A DNA stretch of 64,000 nucleotides, taken from NCBI GenBank assembly GCA_001566295.1, contig KQ964250.1:806001-870000 (forward strand), written 5' to 3'. This DNA is from Microdochium bolleyi (taxonomy: Eukaryota; Ascomycota; Sordariomycetes; Xylariales; Microdochiaceae). Of this stretch, positions 11,039 through 23,295 are shown in pieces (within the stretch, counting starts at the first letter, position 1; every line of letters begins with the position of its first letter). Made by a program: the position numbers and the translations under genes. Under the pieces are notes generated by a model that was not told the origin of the DNA, searched no databases, and worked only from the letters and a program-made list of their open reading frames with translations.

Positions 11039-14000
11039 CTATTTCAACTTGCTCAGCCGCGAACCCTTGACCGGCGCTGGGAGAACAGTGCACATGCGAT
11101 CCCTCTCTGCACAGGTTGTTAGCGTCTATTCGTCTCGGCAACGACCTTGAAAAAGTAAATGAACTGAACTTACCGGCAGCATCGTCAAAGTATATCGCGA
11201 GATCATCGTTCTCGCCAGCGTACTCGGGCATATCCAGAGACAGGAAAGCCATGTCGTCCGTCTTGGCCGTCCCTTCAGCAGGAATGCGTGGCAAGGGGAA
11301 CTTTGCTTCACAGAGCTTCAGGCCCGCCTTTCCACTGCGACTCACGCACTCATACGTGTCGGTACCCTTGAGCACAAAACCCATGCAGTCTCCATGCGAC
11401 CAGTCTTCGAAAAAGGCCAATAGCTGGATCGTCTTGTCGTGCTGTACAACCTGAATACGCGTCGTGCCCGCTTCCCACTTTTTGTGGATCGGGACAACCA
11501 TGCGTCTGCGTGAGACGTTGAAAGCTGTTGCAATGCCGTCAAAGAGCACATTGTAGCCCGTGAGAGCTGCCTGGAAGGTGTGCATGTCCTTGAACGACGG
11601 GAAGCGGTACGTGCGGACCGTCGGATTGCGCGAGATGCTGTCCTGCATGGCGGCATACTCTCTGACCAATTCCGGCGGTGACAAATTCTGTGAGAATGAT
11701 GCAGTGATATCCACTTGGTTCTGGCGGAGGATCTGCAGCGTGAGGAAGTCCTTTGTGCCAACACGTAGCCGCAACTCGCCAGGCGCAACATTGATCCGGT
11801 CTGTGATGGTGCTCACGATGCCAACGCCGCGCTTGTCCATCGACTCGATCTCGACTCTGAGCTTCTCTGCAAGCACAACCGGCGGGCTTTCCTGGTATTT
11901 GTCGTTGATTACTCGCGCCCTCTGCCATGGCAAGCGTGCAATACCCGGGAAACCGCCCTTCATGTCACCCAAGCTCTCTGATATCTGCATGCCTTCGAGG
12001 ATAGTTTCGGCGATAATGTCCTCATCTTGATGGACATAGGTTCCATTGATGAGCTTCAGGAGCTTTTCGCGATCGGCGTCACTGTCAAATCGGAACACCA
12101 TCCGCCCATGGTCCTTGCCATCATTAAAGTTGAGCTGCAGGAGCGGCTGCCGCTGGTCGTCTCTCATGTAGGCGAACTGCAATGGTAGCTGCGGGGAGTA
12201 GGTGTGCGTCACTCCGCTCAGCGTCCTCGAATGGGGGCCCGTGACAACTGCAAGCCTGAATCCCCTGTGGAATGTTCTTGGACCGTGGGGGCTGCCCTCC
12301 TTGAGCTGGTTCTCGAACAGGGCAAGCTCGCAGTCGCTGACGGGCTCCTTGGGGAAAGCCCTTGATTGTTGGTTGTCATCAAAGTAGTGAAAGCCTGCGA
12401 GCCGAGATTTGTAGACAACTGACTCATCTTTGCGCGAGAACAGGTATGACCGCACCTTGGAGCCGAAGTCGTAAATGCTCCAAAGCATGCCGTAGTCCTT
12501 GCTCGTGAGTTGGATAGCGAGAAAGAAGCCGCGTGGGAGTTTCACCTCCAGCGCACCTATGTCCGCTCTCCAGCGGACGTCTTGCCATGTCGGGCCAACG
12601 TTCTGATCCGCGCTTATTCTCAGCGTGATCGTGTTATTTTGGCTAGCGACCACAAACATTATTTGAGAGTCGTTCTGCGGCCGCATGATCGACAGCATGC
12701 AGGGCAGACGCAGCTGGTTTGCGCGCGAGCCTTGCTCCATCAGAAACACATCTGCAGGTACTCGCCCGTAGTTGAAGTGTTTCGCGGTGTCGCCGAGAGG
12801 GAGAGCTTCCAGAAGATCCATATTTCGAACTGGCTGCTGGACGGCGGCGAGGGCTGAGCCAGCATTGCCATTCAGTAGTGCCATAATATCCTGGCTGACG
12901 GGTGGATATTCCACCCATATCGATTTGTTCATGGTCTGAGGCAGAAAAGGTTCCTCGGGCGGTAAGAAGTCGTTGCGTCTCATGGAGCCACACAGCTTTG
13001 CCAAGTTGTGCTGCACCATCATTCGGACTTCTCCGAGTTCCCCAGAGATCGGGCTGTATCTGCCACCGCCAATATCTGGGAGCGCCTCCTCCAGCAGCCA
13101 ATGCGCTTTCGCTAGATCAGTGTACGCCTGATATCGAGGCATAAGTTGCTGCGGGTCTTCAGGATCTCCGCTCCGGTTCCGAATTACGATCTCCAAGGCG
13201 GTCCGGCCCTTCAAGAACCACCAGAGTCCAGCTCTGCAGAAGTCGTCGGGGTGGCATGTCTCCAGTGGTCGCATCTGCTCGGCGTATAATCGGAAGAGCT
13301 CGGACAATTGCCTTGTCCGCTGCAGAAATAGCTCTAGTGACTCGTCTCGGCCTGTGCTGAAAGGATCACCAAGCCGGCCTCCGGGGGTCAGCTTCTCTGA
13401 AGGCCCTGTCTGATAACTCCGGACCGAGTTGGTCCTGACCGAGGCCTGGTCTCTGAAGTCTGAGGGTGAGTAAGCAGATGACGAATAGACTGAGCTTGGG
13501 CTGCCTTCTACATTCGTGTAGTCTCGCGCACCGTTCTGCTCTACTGGGTGGCCGAATGGCGTGGTCTGTTCCAGGAAAGGTGTTGGTATCGCCTGGTTCT
13601 CGACGGGTCTATAGTTGGCAGGCGACCGAGATGCAGACTTCGGCGGCGGTGTAGGTGGCGCCAGGCTTCCAATCGGCGACTCGGGCACGATGGAAGGCAG
13701 ACCCTGTTCGGACCGCACAGGCGTCGGCGGCGACACTGATGCTGGGGGTGGAGGAACAGGCGAGCGCTGTCCGGCCTGCGTCCTTGAGCTGAACGAATGC
13801 GCTGGAGATGTTGGCGCAGGCCCTTGCGGAATGGGCAGTGTCGTCGGCTGCAATACAGGCCGTGGCTGCGGCGGCACGGCACGGACGGGCTCTGGCGAGG
13901 AGTTGGCACCCTCCAACTCGTCATCGTAACTGGCCGATCTGGCTTTGGCAAACGCCATCCCTTCTGCTTCACGCTGCTCGTGTTGCTGTATCTCGATGAA

Positions 14001-14765
14001 GGACCGTCGCTTGTCTTGTTGGTCAGAGTCGTCACCAAGGAACCGAGTCCGGCTCGTGTCACCGGGCTGCAATGTCCGCAGCTGCGGTGATTGCCCAGGA
14101 GGCGGCCCTGGTGGTGGCCCTGGTATCGGTGCCCTTGCCTGGCTTGGCTCTTGCTGCCTGGGCTCCTGTATGGAGAATCCCGTCTGGGTGCGCCGAAGTG
14201 GTGCAGGCACAAAGTCGTCGCCCGCGGTGCCGGGGGCCTGTTGAGCCTGAGCACTCCTATAGTCGTTGCCTTGCCTGAGGGACTGTGTTGCTACTGGCAG
14301 AGGAACGGACCGCGATCTCTTCATGCGCCCGATCTCAGAGACGGCAACTTCGCACTCGTCACCGCCCACGCCAATCTCCTCAGGAAGCGTATCGGCAAAA
14401 CGGACGGTGTGCCCCTTGTAATTCAGGCGCCGTGGTGCGTTGCTCGGCTGCGTCCGGTGCGGGAGGCTCTGATGGGCGAAAGCCGGATTCTGGTCGCCGA
14501 CATCGTGAGCCTGGGGGTATCGCGTGACCTGCGAAAGGTCGAGGGCCAAGGCGGGCAGGCCAGGATGTGTTGCTGGCGGGGGCGGGGGCACTGGGTGTGT
14601 GACCATGAGGCGGTCGTTGGTGTTGAGGAACGACGATATCTCGTTGGCGGTCTCCTCGTTGGTCTGCCTGCGCTCCTTCTCCTTTGTGCCCGAGTCCTTG
14701 CTGCCAAAGAACTTGCCGACCAGGCGATCGCGGCGGGAGTGCTTGCCATCCTTGTCTTTCTCCAT
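11039..14765 (-). CDS. Conserved fungal protein of unknown function, 1219 residues
   Basis: Two exons on the minus strand: 14765..11174 and 11106..11039, with a 67-nt intron (GTAAGT, branch GCTAAC, TGTGCAG). Splicing replaces an unspliced tail with a short end, KGSRLSKLK. I do not recognise a named family. Seen: a basic N-terminus (MEKDKDGKHSRRDRLVGKFF), then roughly 480 residues of Pro/Gln/Ser-rich low-complexity sequence, then a structured region of about 700 residues starting near ESLELFLQRTRQLSELFRLY, with alternating beta-type segments that could be several PH-like folds (inference). No catalytic motif, signal peptide or membrane helix was found. The long disordered head with many PPP and SP/TP sites suggests a phosphoregulated scaffold, but no function should be assigned. 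The ATG at 14765 is the first of an uninterrupted frame. Confidence 0.85.
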
Positions 14766-16925
14766 GTTGCGAGAGGTGAGCTGGGCGTGACGGCAGGCCT
14801 AAATTGTCCGCATAGGCGAGGTCGGCCAAGGGCGTGAGGTCCGCTGGCTAGCTCTCGGGGTCGTGTGCTTCGAAGAGGGGTCCAGTCTGAACAGGAGGGG
14901 TCGCGGGCCCAACCTAGTTGCAAGAGGCAGAGTGTCGCGTGCGGTGCCTGCAGCGGACAGGAGCGAGAGTCTGCTGCGAGATGGGCCGAAACACAATGGA
15001 GAACGCCGTCGCTATGTACTGTTGCTGTGCAGAAAGAGTCAACTGGACCAAGGCCGGAGGAGGTGTGCGTAAAGCAGGTCGACGTGGAACTTGGCCTGGA
15101 AGAAGGGGTCCTCCGCTGTGGCACAGTGGTTCCACAGGGCGGCGGCGGGCCCGGAGGCGCTATCCTGGTGTGCGGAGTGGCCACAGCTATGTACCATGAG
15201 CTGGGACAGGTCGGGATCGCGAGCTGCTCGCTCGGATACGATGCGGCTCAGATAGATATCGGTGTCTCTCTGGATGTCGAGGGGTGGCACAGCCATGCAC
15301 TTATGACAGCCTACTTCGAAGAGCGAGCAAGAGGCGGGCAGGCCGTGACTGTGCCTGCGTGGGGTGGGAGCGTGCATGAGCTGGATTGCTCTCAGCCATC
15401 ACCTGCGGACTTGCTGGACCTCAAGCTTTCGGCCGGCCCACCACCAAGACAAGACGTCAGAGGGCTTGCGGGCATGCTGGCCTCTGCCGGGTCAATCGCT
15501 GCCTCGGACGACTCAGATACGAGCAAATATCTGGGTCCGCGCCCGACCAGCGCGTAACCGCTTGGCCCTTGTGCCTGGCATGTCCGCCGATCTAGCGTCT
15601 CATCCTCTCCACCAGAGCGCTGTAGCGTCACCGGGCCATTCCATGTGCTCCGTGCCTCGAGGTGGGCTGTTGGACAGACTGCGGATATTCGACAGCGCCC
15701 AGAGGGAGATGGCAAGAATGCAATTCGAGAGCCACAAGTGAGTGCTGCAAAGCCGTTAGCGACCCCACCTGCACTACAGCAAACTGCTTTCAGCTTGCCG
15801 GCCGCTACAGAAGATACCGACGAACCGCTGGAGGAGCTCCCGAGGCCCCCAAGAATGCCATTGTCCGGGATGTTGCCCTAGGCGGGCCCCCGTCAGGCCT
15901 GTTTCAGATGTTCCCCACGTTGATGCTGCGCCAAACATAGCACTCCCGCAAAAGCCTCCACCCTAGCTCACATACCCTACTGTACATGGCTCCTTCACCC
16001 GCCCTGACTCGGACGAACTCTCCTGGTTGTCCTCAAATCTTAGCTTTCGGCAAGGCATGTCAGCGATCATTCGATAGTCAGTCCCCAGCATGCCTCCGGA
16101 CACGTCAAGTGTACCCAATTGTGCCTTAAGTCATCGACGCTGGCCACGCCAAGAACCAGGAGCCGTGCGCGGCCCGCTCATGTTCCCAAGACCAGCCAGC
16201 GCAAGAGAGATTGCCCACGTGAGACAGGAGTAGCACATGCCAGACCGAGGACATCAAGGCTGCACACCAGACACCCACCCGTACATCTCACACGGCGCAG
16301 CCAGCCACAAAGTTGCGGTTCTTCTGACTTTTTATGCACATGCGTCTTACCTAAGATCTGACACTAGCAGCCCCGAAGTCCCCAACGAGCAGCTAAAGCA
16401 GTCTAGTCGCCATAGCCGGCTTCAGCTGGTCATGACACCCGTATGCTCTCACGGCGGCGCAGTTCGCAGCAACCTTTGAGGCTGTGTGCATACTGCAACT
16501 TGTCGGGCTGGGCGTTGAAGCGTTAGAATAAAGACGTTTCTTGCACTTTTTCGCATTGTCATTGTTGCAGCATACGCAGAAGCCCCTCTCGCAAATGCTC
16601 AGCCTTCCGGGTTCCTTGGCTATGGAAGTGTAAGTACCTAGCTGACGACAGCCCATAATCGCCTCCGCGACAATGCAGCATGCGTACATTGACGATTCAC
16701 GATTCACTTGGGTTACTGAAGGTGGGAGACTGCTCACCCAGCCATCCGGCTATGAACGAAGCGACGTCTCGCTCTGAATTGCTCTCACAACCGCAAGAGC
16801 AAGCCATCACGACTTGCCGCGATTCTTAGTTGCACTGTGCTTTACATCTTCGTGTAGAGGACTGGAAACGAATTTGAAGTGGCACATCTGCTGCGATTAT
16901 AAGTTATCTGCACACGATGGTCGTA
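14766..16925. other. Intergenic region, 2.2 kb
   Basis: Upstream DNA of the 1219-residue gene and the 3' side of ALG12. The longest open frame (plus, 14865-15557) overlaps frames on both strands, is rich in Gly, Ser and Cys without domains, and has no recognisable homologue. No tRNA or repeat was seen. Confidence 0.5.
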
Positions 16926-18730
16926 TCATGATGCAACGGCCGGCCGAGCCTCCCCGTCCCGTAGCTTGCGTAATATGTGAATCTTGGGCTCCATCCGGGG
17001 GCCAACCCACCACCCTCCTGTGAGCTTCCGGACAAATTCGCGGACCTGCTTGACCTGCAGCCCCTTCCCAAGCACATTGTCCTTGCCGCTCTCGACATCA
17101 CTGCCGGTGCGGCCAGCTCGGGACGACCCAGGCCTGAGAATCTCAACCCCAGCATACCCCTCGATTGTGCCCACGATCTGGAACGGGCCGAGCACTTTCA
17201 CTGGATCCTCGGCGAGCACGTAGTCGAACTTCTGCCAGAACTCTGGGTTCTTCAGCGTTGCCTCATCCTCCGTCTTGTCGAATTTGACAGACAGCGTATT
17301 CTCAGCTCCCGCGAAGTCCACAGGGGACACCGGGTGCTGGCCGAACAGCGTGACGCCCGTCATGCAGGACAGCACGTCCGTGTGCACCATGAAGCTTTGC
17401 AGGTCCGACGAGGAGGAGCTGGCGATGTCCCACATTGCAGCCAGCGCATCGCCGCCGGGGTAGTTGAGGGACGAGATGATGAGCATAGCCGTGCTGATGG
17501 CGAAGCTGACGAGCACGGAGGCCACGAGGACCAACGAGCCGACCATGTACGCGGCGGACTTGTATCTGCGCGTGAAGATGAAGTTGGCGCCCAGTGCGGC
17601 CACAGTGGTGAGCGGTGGGACGACATAGAAGATGAAGCGGGCCTCTTTGTGCGGCTGCAGCGAGTAAATGACCACGAAGAGTAAGGCCGGGACCGCGAGA
17701 GGGCGGGCCTGCCGGCTTGTGCCTGGGGTCAACAACGCAAAGGGGATCAGTATGGTCGATGTCAGCGGGTTGGCCAGGATCTTGGGAAGGGCCGAGGTGA
17801 AGTAGTAGTGCCAGGGAGACGTTCCCCATTCTGATGAGGAGCCTTGTATGGCGTTGTAGTAAAAGCCCCAGAGCTCGGGCCAGTGGACCTTCTGCCAGAA
17901 GTAAGAGTCGATCGGGATCGATACTGCGAGAGAAAATACAAACGCCGCCGAGAAAGGCAGAATCACTTGCGGTATGGTAATCTGGCGTGCCGCGAGTGCA
18001 TAGCCCACGGTCGTGACGAGGAGGATAGCCAACTCTGACCGGAAGACGGCGGTGGCGGTTGTCAGAAGCACAATGGCCAGCCGCAAACGACGGGTTGGGG
18101 TGTGGCCGTCGGCATTGGGGAGAAGGTTGGCGAATGCAATGGTTGCTGTACAGAGTCAGCACGTAAACTCGCAGAGTTATACAGTCAGCCAACTGCCCAT
18201 GACGTAAACTTACTGAGACCAAAAGCAAACATGTTCGGCAGTGTGCGTGATGCGTAGAAAAGAACATGAAACTGCGCCACCTGCAGGACGGTGTACCAGC
18301 GGGCAACATTCCGCCCATACGCCCTCTCTATGGCCGCCTTGACGAGCAAGAGAGCGCCTGCGTTCAAGATGCCGAGCATGCCCCTGACGATGAGCTGGGC
18401 GTGGTGAAAGCCGAAACCAGCAATGAGAGACTGCGCGGTGCCCGCGAGCAGGACACTGCCGACAAAGGTCCGGGGCACCGCGCCGGGGAAATCAAAGTGG
18501 TCGTAGGTGGCGGCTAGGCGCTGGTGGACATCCCGCGTGGGCATACCGTAGGCGAGGATGTCGTGGGTGGCCTGCATGTTGAAGGACTCCTCGACCTTGG
18601 TGTAAGGCGCCACGACCAGATGGACCAGCACCAAGGTCGGGATCAGGAGTCCGAGGAGGGCGTCTGTCTTGTGTGTGAGCAAACGGCCCAAGGTACAGAA
18701 CGAGAGTCAGGACAAACCGAGTACAGCCAT
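16926..18730 (-). CDS. ALG12: Dol-P-Man:Man7GlcNAc2-PP-dolichol alpha-1,6-mannosyltransferase (GT22)
   Basis: Three exons on the minus strand: 18730..18718, 18663..18214 and 18145..16926 (1683 nt, 560 residues). Function: ER-lumenal addition of the eighth mannose to the lipid-linked oligosaccharide, using dolichol-phosphate-mannose. Seen: the N-terminal signature APYTKVEESFNMQATHD with the acidic pair in the first lumenal loop, DFPGAVPRTFVGS, SRTLPNMFAFGL, the GT22 motif HKEARFIFYVVPP, and about ten or more hydrophobic membrane segments. The first coding exon is only 13 nt (M-A-V-L plus one base). It was chosen because it is the first ATG upstream, has a GTTTGT donor, and restores the usual start DALLGLLIP; this 54-nt intron is the least certain part. 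The second intron (68 nt) has GTAAGT, a GCTGAC branch and TACAG. The gene lies head to head with YOS1. Confidence 0.95.
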
Positions 18731-19294
18731 GATTGTATCAGAACAACATTTGCTCTGGGAAATATCAACTGCTCACAGCTGCTGTGAGGATGTGGCCCTG
18801 TTGGTGGTTGGCATGCGACAGAACAGGTTTGGCTCGCCCCTGTTCCACGACAACTGCCCTGGAGAAGTAGGGGAGGTTCACTTGGACGTCCAGAAGGAGA
18901 GACACGCCACCCAGGCTTACTGTGTAGTTGCTGGAGAGAAGGTCGCGGAAAAAGAATGTGAAACCTGGCTCATCGCGTTGAAGTGTGCTGTCCGTGGAGC
19001 TCAAAAGGTGTCCGTCCCTGAGGCAGGCGCAACCGCAGCACCGGCTCCCGGGTCCCGCAGGCAGCGCCGGTCTGCACCAATGGCAGCCAGGCCACGCATC
19101 CCCAAATTGATGCCACCTTGAACACCAACGACGACGAACAGCGGGCTCTGTGTACCGCAGCACAACTCAGCACGCCCGCCGATCGCACTTCCTCGCATCA
19201 CCCCTCGCCACGCGCAGCTCAACCAGGCTCCTTTAGCCAAGGACAACTCCAACACTCAAATCTGTCGCCATCGCGGCGACACACGCCTGACAAG
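18731..19294. promoter_or_regulatory. Shared upstream region of ALG12 and YOS1
   Basis: Only 564 bp separate the two start codons, which point away from each other, so both promoters must lie here. No TATA box is obvious. Open frames in it have no family similarity. Whether the two genes are co-regulated is inference. Confidence 0.55.
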
Positions 19295-19925
19295 ATGCTG
19301 CTCCTCGGAAACCTCTTTTACGGTACGAGCACCCCCACGTCATAGGGGCACGGCACCAGCCCACGACCACGGCCTCGACATTGCGCCACAGGAACGCGCT
19401 CGCTAATCGGGTACACGTTCACAGTCTCGGTCCTCATGATCAACGCCATAGCCATCCTCTCAGAAGACCGCTTCCTCGCTCGTCGTATGTACCACCACAT
19501 GCCACCACCCCAGACTCCGCCCGCTCCCCTCCTGCGCCTTTGCAGGACGAAGACTGTGTGAACCGATGGGGCCCTTTTCTCGACGGCCCTTCTTGCCACT
19601 CCCTACTTTCACGCCAGAATATAGCTGACATCTTCTGCCTCGCCGGAATAGTGCACCTCTCACCATCCTCCTTCGATCCTGCTTTTGGCGCAGGTCCAGA
19701 TTCGCAGAGTGTGAAGGCGAAAGTGGTCAACCTGATCGCCAGCGTACGGACATTGATGAGGAGTACGTGTACCATACCTTTCACTCGCGTTAATCTTTGC
19801 GCGGGAGATGGCCGCGCGCTCTTCGACCAAGCGTAGTGAACAAACAAGCTGACACTTCGCCGCATATAGTCCCACTGATCGCGATCAACACGTTGATAAT
19901 AATCTACGAGCTCGTCCTTGGCTAA
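19295..19925 (+). CDS. YOS1: Yos1-like (IER3IP1 family) ER-to-Golgi transport protein
   Basis: A tiny gene in four exons: 19295..19322, 19425..19484, 19652..19762 and 19870..19925 (255 nt, 84 residues). No exon is long enough to stand out as an open frame. The spliced product reads MLLLGNLFY, then SVLMINAIAILSEDRFLAR, then VKAKVVNLIASVRTLMR, then IPLIAINTLIIIYELVLG at the C-terminus, matching Yos1/IER3IP1 end to end with one hydrophobic segment at each end. Known of the family: Yos1 is a subunit of the Yip1-Yif1 complex needed for COPII vesicle traffic. All introns have good donors (GTACGA, GTATGT, GTACGT), plausible branch sites and AG ends, and phases agree. The middle stretch LHLSPSSFDPAFGAG is the variable linker. 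Confidence 0.93.
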
Positions 19926-20710
19926 GAACAAGATCGCTCCCAGAAGAGACGTCAACAAAAAAGGATACGAGCACAACGACAATACAAAACGAAAGGGCAT
20001 AGAAGACGTTCCCGCGATTCAGCCAGAAATATTTCCACCAGGTTTAAAATTGACCACGGCAAAGATCACAGCAGTTATCCTCGCATATTTATAGTTCAAC
20101 ATAGTCAGCTTTGGAACCGAACACTTCCATAGTAGGCTTCTTGAGCTGTGCGGGCGGTCGATCACGAAGCAGCGTTTGCTGGCCGAGTATTCTCGACCGT
20201 CATGAATAAATCACGAGAAACGGCACGGTGATCTGGAGGCGCACCGGCTGAATGTGTGTGGCAAGACAAAGGGATCACATGGATTGGCAAACCCGGATTG
20301 GCACGGGCGCCAGCCGCGATACAGGCAGAGAAGACACGGAAGCCTGACCCTCAACTGTTCAACATGCGCATAGCATTCTCTGATTCCGCGCCGATCTGCG
20401 CGAAGGCGTGAGATAGACCTATATAAAGAGCGAAAAAATAGTTTTATATACGCGAAGTTTCATGGAGACACACATACGCCCGGCCGCAGTTCAGGAACCC
20501 TTAGCGGATTGCCAGCATCATTGTAGACTAGCCTACAGCTCGATGTCCGAAGTGGTCGTCCACGATACACGGAGATCCAAAAGGAGTTTTGTGTGTAATT
20601 CAAGAGTATACAAGAAATGGCCCCCAACCTTGTGACGCCCTTCCCCGATCTAGCAACACACGTTTGTCCCTTTGTGAGCGGGGTCATGCGATCACCATCA
20701 TCAGAAATCA
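19926..20710. other. Intergenic region between convergent genes
   Basis: 3' ends of YOS1 and creB. AT-richer than its surroundings around 20060-20110 and 20420-20460. No gene or structured repeat was recognised. Confidence 0.55.
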
Positions 20711-23295
20711 TTACGAGAGCACATTTTTGCTCTTCTTCCGCCCCAGCCCAAACGTAAACGACTTCTTGAGTGATTTTGGCTCGAAAGCGCTGTTGTTGTT
20801 GTTTTCACCGACGCCACCGCCATTGTGGCTGTGCTCAACCTCGACGCTGTCCCGTTTGAGCTTGTCTTTCTGGAGGAAGCTGAAGCTTTTGCGCGCCATG
20901 CCAATGTGGCTACCGGTGCTGCTCCTGTTGAGTGTGTTGCCAGCTGCACCGTTGTTCTGGGTGGCGGGCGAGGCGGGCGTGGAGCCGGGGCCGGTGTCGG
21001 CTGCCGTGGGCGTCGCGTTGCTGGAGGCGTCGTCTTTCCGCTTGCCTTCGTCATCCTCGAACGCCTTCTTGCTCTCTTCCAAAGCCTTCCTGAGGTTCTC
21101 CGCCTCTGTCCGGCGGGCCTCGCGGAGTCGCACCTCGTTCTCCTTGCGCTGTTTCTCCTTGGCTTTCAGATCGTCCTTCTCCGCCTGTTTGCGTGCCTTT
21201 TCAAGCGCCTTGGCCTCTTTCTTGTCCTCTTTACTCTTCGAATCACCCTTGATGGTGCCCCACCTGGACAGGCCTGCACTTGTCGCGGCTTCAGCTTGAG
21301 TGGGTATCGCGGGCACGGGCGGTACACTGGGACTAGACGCCAGGCCGGGTGCTGTAGCTGCATGTTCCAGCTTGGCCAAGCCACCGGTCTCCTCCAAATG
21401 GGTGACGGGAAGCGTCGTCTGCTTCGTGATGGGAGCGCCATTGCCATTCGCTCCTCCGTTCTCCTGTGCCATGTTCGCCTTCTCGCTAGCTAAGCGGACC
21501 TCCTCAAGGCCTTCAGCCTCCTGCTCGGCGCGCACCTTCTCAAAGGTGGTCTCTTGGTAGAAGAGTACATAGGCGCATGCTGTTCCAGGCTTGTCGCCAA
21601 AGAAGTTACGAACGTAGTGCTTGTCGACTGGCTCCACCATTTCGTCATCAAAGAGCAGCCAGCCACGGTCTTCCGTTTTGATGACAGAAATGTAGTGCCC
21701 GTGATAGGCGTTGCCACCGATATGCACAACTACAGCGTAGAGCTCATAAATCCGGTCTGGATCATCAGCCTCATCTGTGGTGTTGAACATCCGGAGGTGG
21801 TAAGGGTAAACCACGCGGTGGAAAAGCTTCTGCAATCTGCTGTAGTCTTCTGTGTACTTGAAGCGCTTCAGGTGTAAGGCCAGTACTTTGGGGAGCCGCT
21901 TGATTTTCATGCGCTTCTCGGCTTCCTGCAGGCCACCGCAATTATCGCAATGAAATTTGTTTCGCTCGCATAGCATCTCTTCGGCGGAGAATTTCTGGAG
22001 ACAAGCTGTCACCGAGGAATGTTCTTCGAGATCAATGGATAGATCAAGGAAGGTCTCGTCTCGTTGTGAGGCGGTCTCGCACGTCAGGCACTTGGTCTCC
22101 GAAGTCAGCAGGCCCTCGAAGATATTGTGGACCCAGCCAGTTCCGGGCGAGTTCATCCCATTCTGTGTGCTCTTCGCGATGGCACCCAGGGCCTGTTCCA
22201 GCGAGTCTTCTGTTCCGTCCCGCGCCGCAATCTCTGCCTGGTGCTTCAATAGCCGTTGCGCATTGCTCTCCACATTGGCGATGACGTCGTTGAGGATCAG
22301 ACCATAGAACTCGTGCGCATCTTGATGCATTGAGTTTCGGAACATCTCGTTGTCCCGCTTGAAGATCTCGAGGAACCTCTGCGGACTCAGAACACCGGTC
22401 CGGACAGCGCTCTCCACCAGCGTCAAGAAGATGTCTCGCAAACCCGTGAAGGAGCATTCGTCCATGCCGTAGGCGCTGCTGTTATCCTGTGCCAGCTCCA
22501 ATATAGGGCCCTTGAGCATGGCCTGCTTCTTCTTGTACTCCGGAGTGTCTGGCTTGTCTTCTGGTCTGAGGGGCTGGCCTGGCGGGAGCTGCCCGGAATT
22601 AATCGCTTTGCGCTTCGCCATAGCCTCAGCAGCGGTTAACGGCTTCTGCGGCGCCGCCTCGGCCCCGTTGGCCACCGCCGTTGGTGCTCGGATTGTCACG
22701 TTGACTTTGGGTTTTTCGCCATTCGGCGTTGTCGATGGTGATAGGACGGGATAATTGAGCACGTGTTGTCGGAACGGAACCGTATAGTAGAGAGCTTGGA
22801 CGATCGAGTTGCAGTAGCTGAGCAAGTGTTAGTATAATGGCTCCCAGTGGAATGAGTATAGGCGGATGAGAGGTACCAAGTGTTGCCAAACTGTAAATGC
22901 AAGATGTCTGGTCAGCGGGTGAAACAAATAGGTAGTCGCAAAGGAGGTGGCACATAGCCGACGTACATTTTCCATGCCAAAAAACTTGTCGCTGCCGTCT
23001 TCTCGTGCAGCACCGGCAGTCATAAGCATCTTCTCCAAGGGTGTCACTTCCGGCTCGGCATCCTCCTTCTCCTTCTTCTTCAGCGCATCCTTTGCAGTCG
23101 GGTTCGCGGCATTCTAGAAGGCAATTGTCAGCAATGGCTGGGCCGTTTTTCGTGGCCATCGTCGCGCCATGGCGGCTGGGCTCGTGTCGCGTTGTGCATA
23201 GCCGCTGTAGGCTGACATTGCACGACCAAGAACAGAGGCTTGGGGACGAGAGGACATACCGCTGACCCCGTTTTCCACTTGTTTAGGAAACTCAT
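20711..23295 (-). CDS. creB: Ubiquitin C-terminal hydrolase CreB (USP12/USP46 family)
   Basis: Four exons on the minus strand: 23295..23260, 23113..22967, 22890..22877 and 22817..20711 (2304 nt, 767 residues). Function in Aspergillus: CreB with the WD40 partner CreC deubiquitinates proteins in carbon-catabolite repression; it is the relative of yeast Ubp9/Ubp13. Seen: Cys box FGNTCYCNSIVQALYY with nucleophile Cys66, whose codon is split between a 14-nt exon and the last exon; QDAHEFYGLILND; zinc-ribbon cysteines CLTC and CDNCGG; LALHLKRFKY; His box GGNAYHGHYISVI; WLLFDDE and ACAYVLFYQ. After about residue 500 come a Lys/Glu/Arg-rich coiled coil and a basic Ser-rich tail, as in CreB. Length is close to the Aspergillus protein. 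A CreC gene is not in this window. Confidence 0.95.

Noticed and set aside
14865..15557. 230-codon plus-strand open frame
   Set aside because: Antisense and sense frames overlap throughout, there are no domains, and composition fits non-coding DNA.
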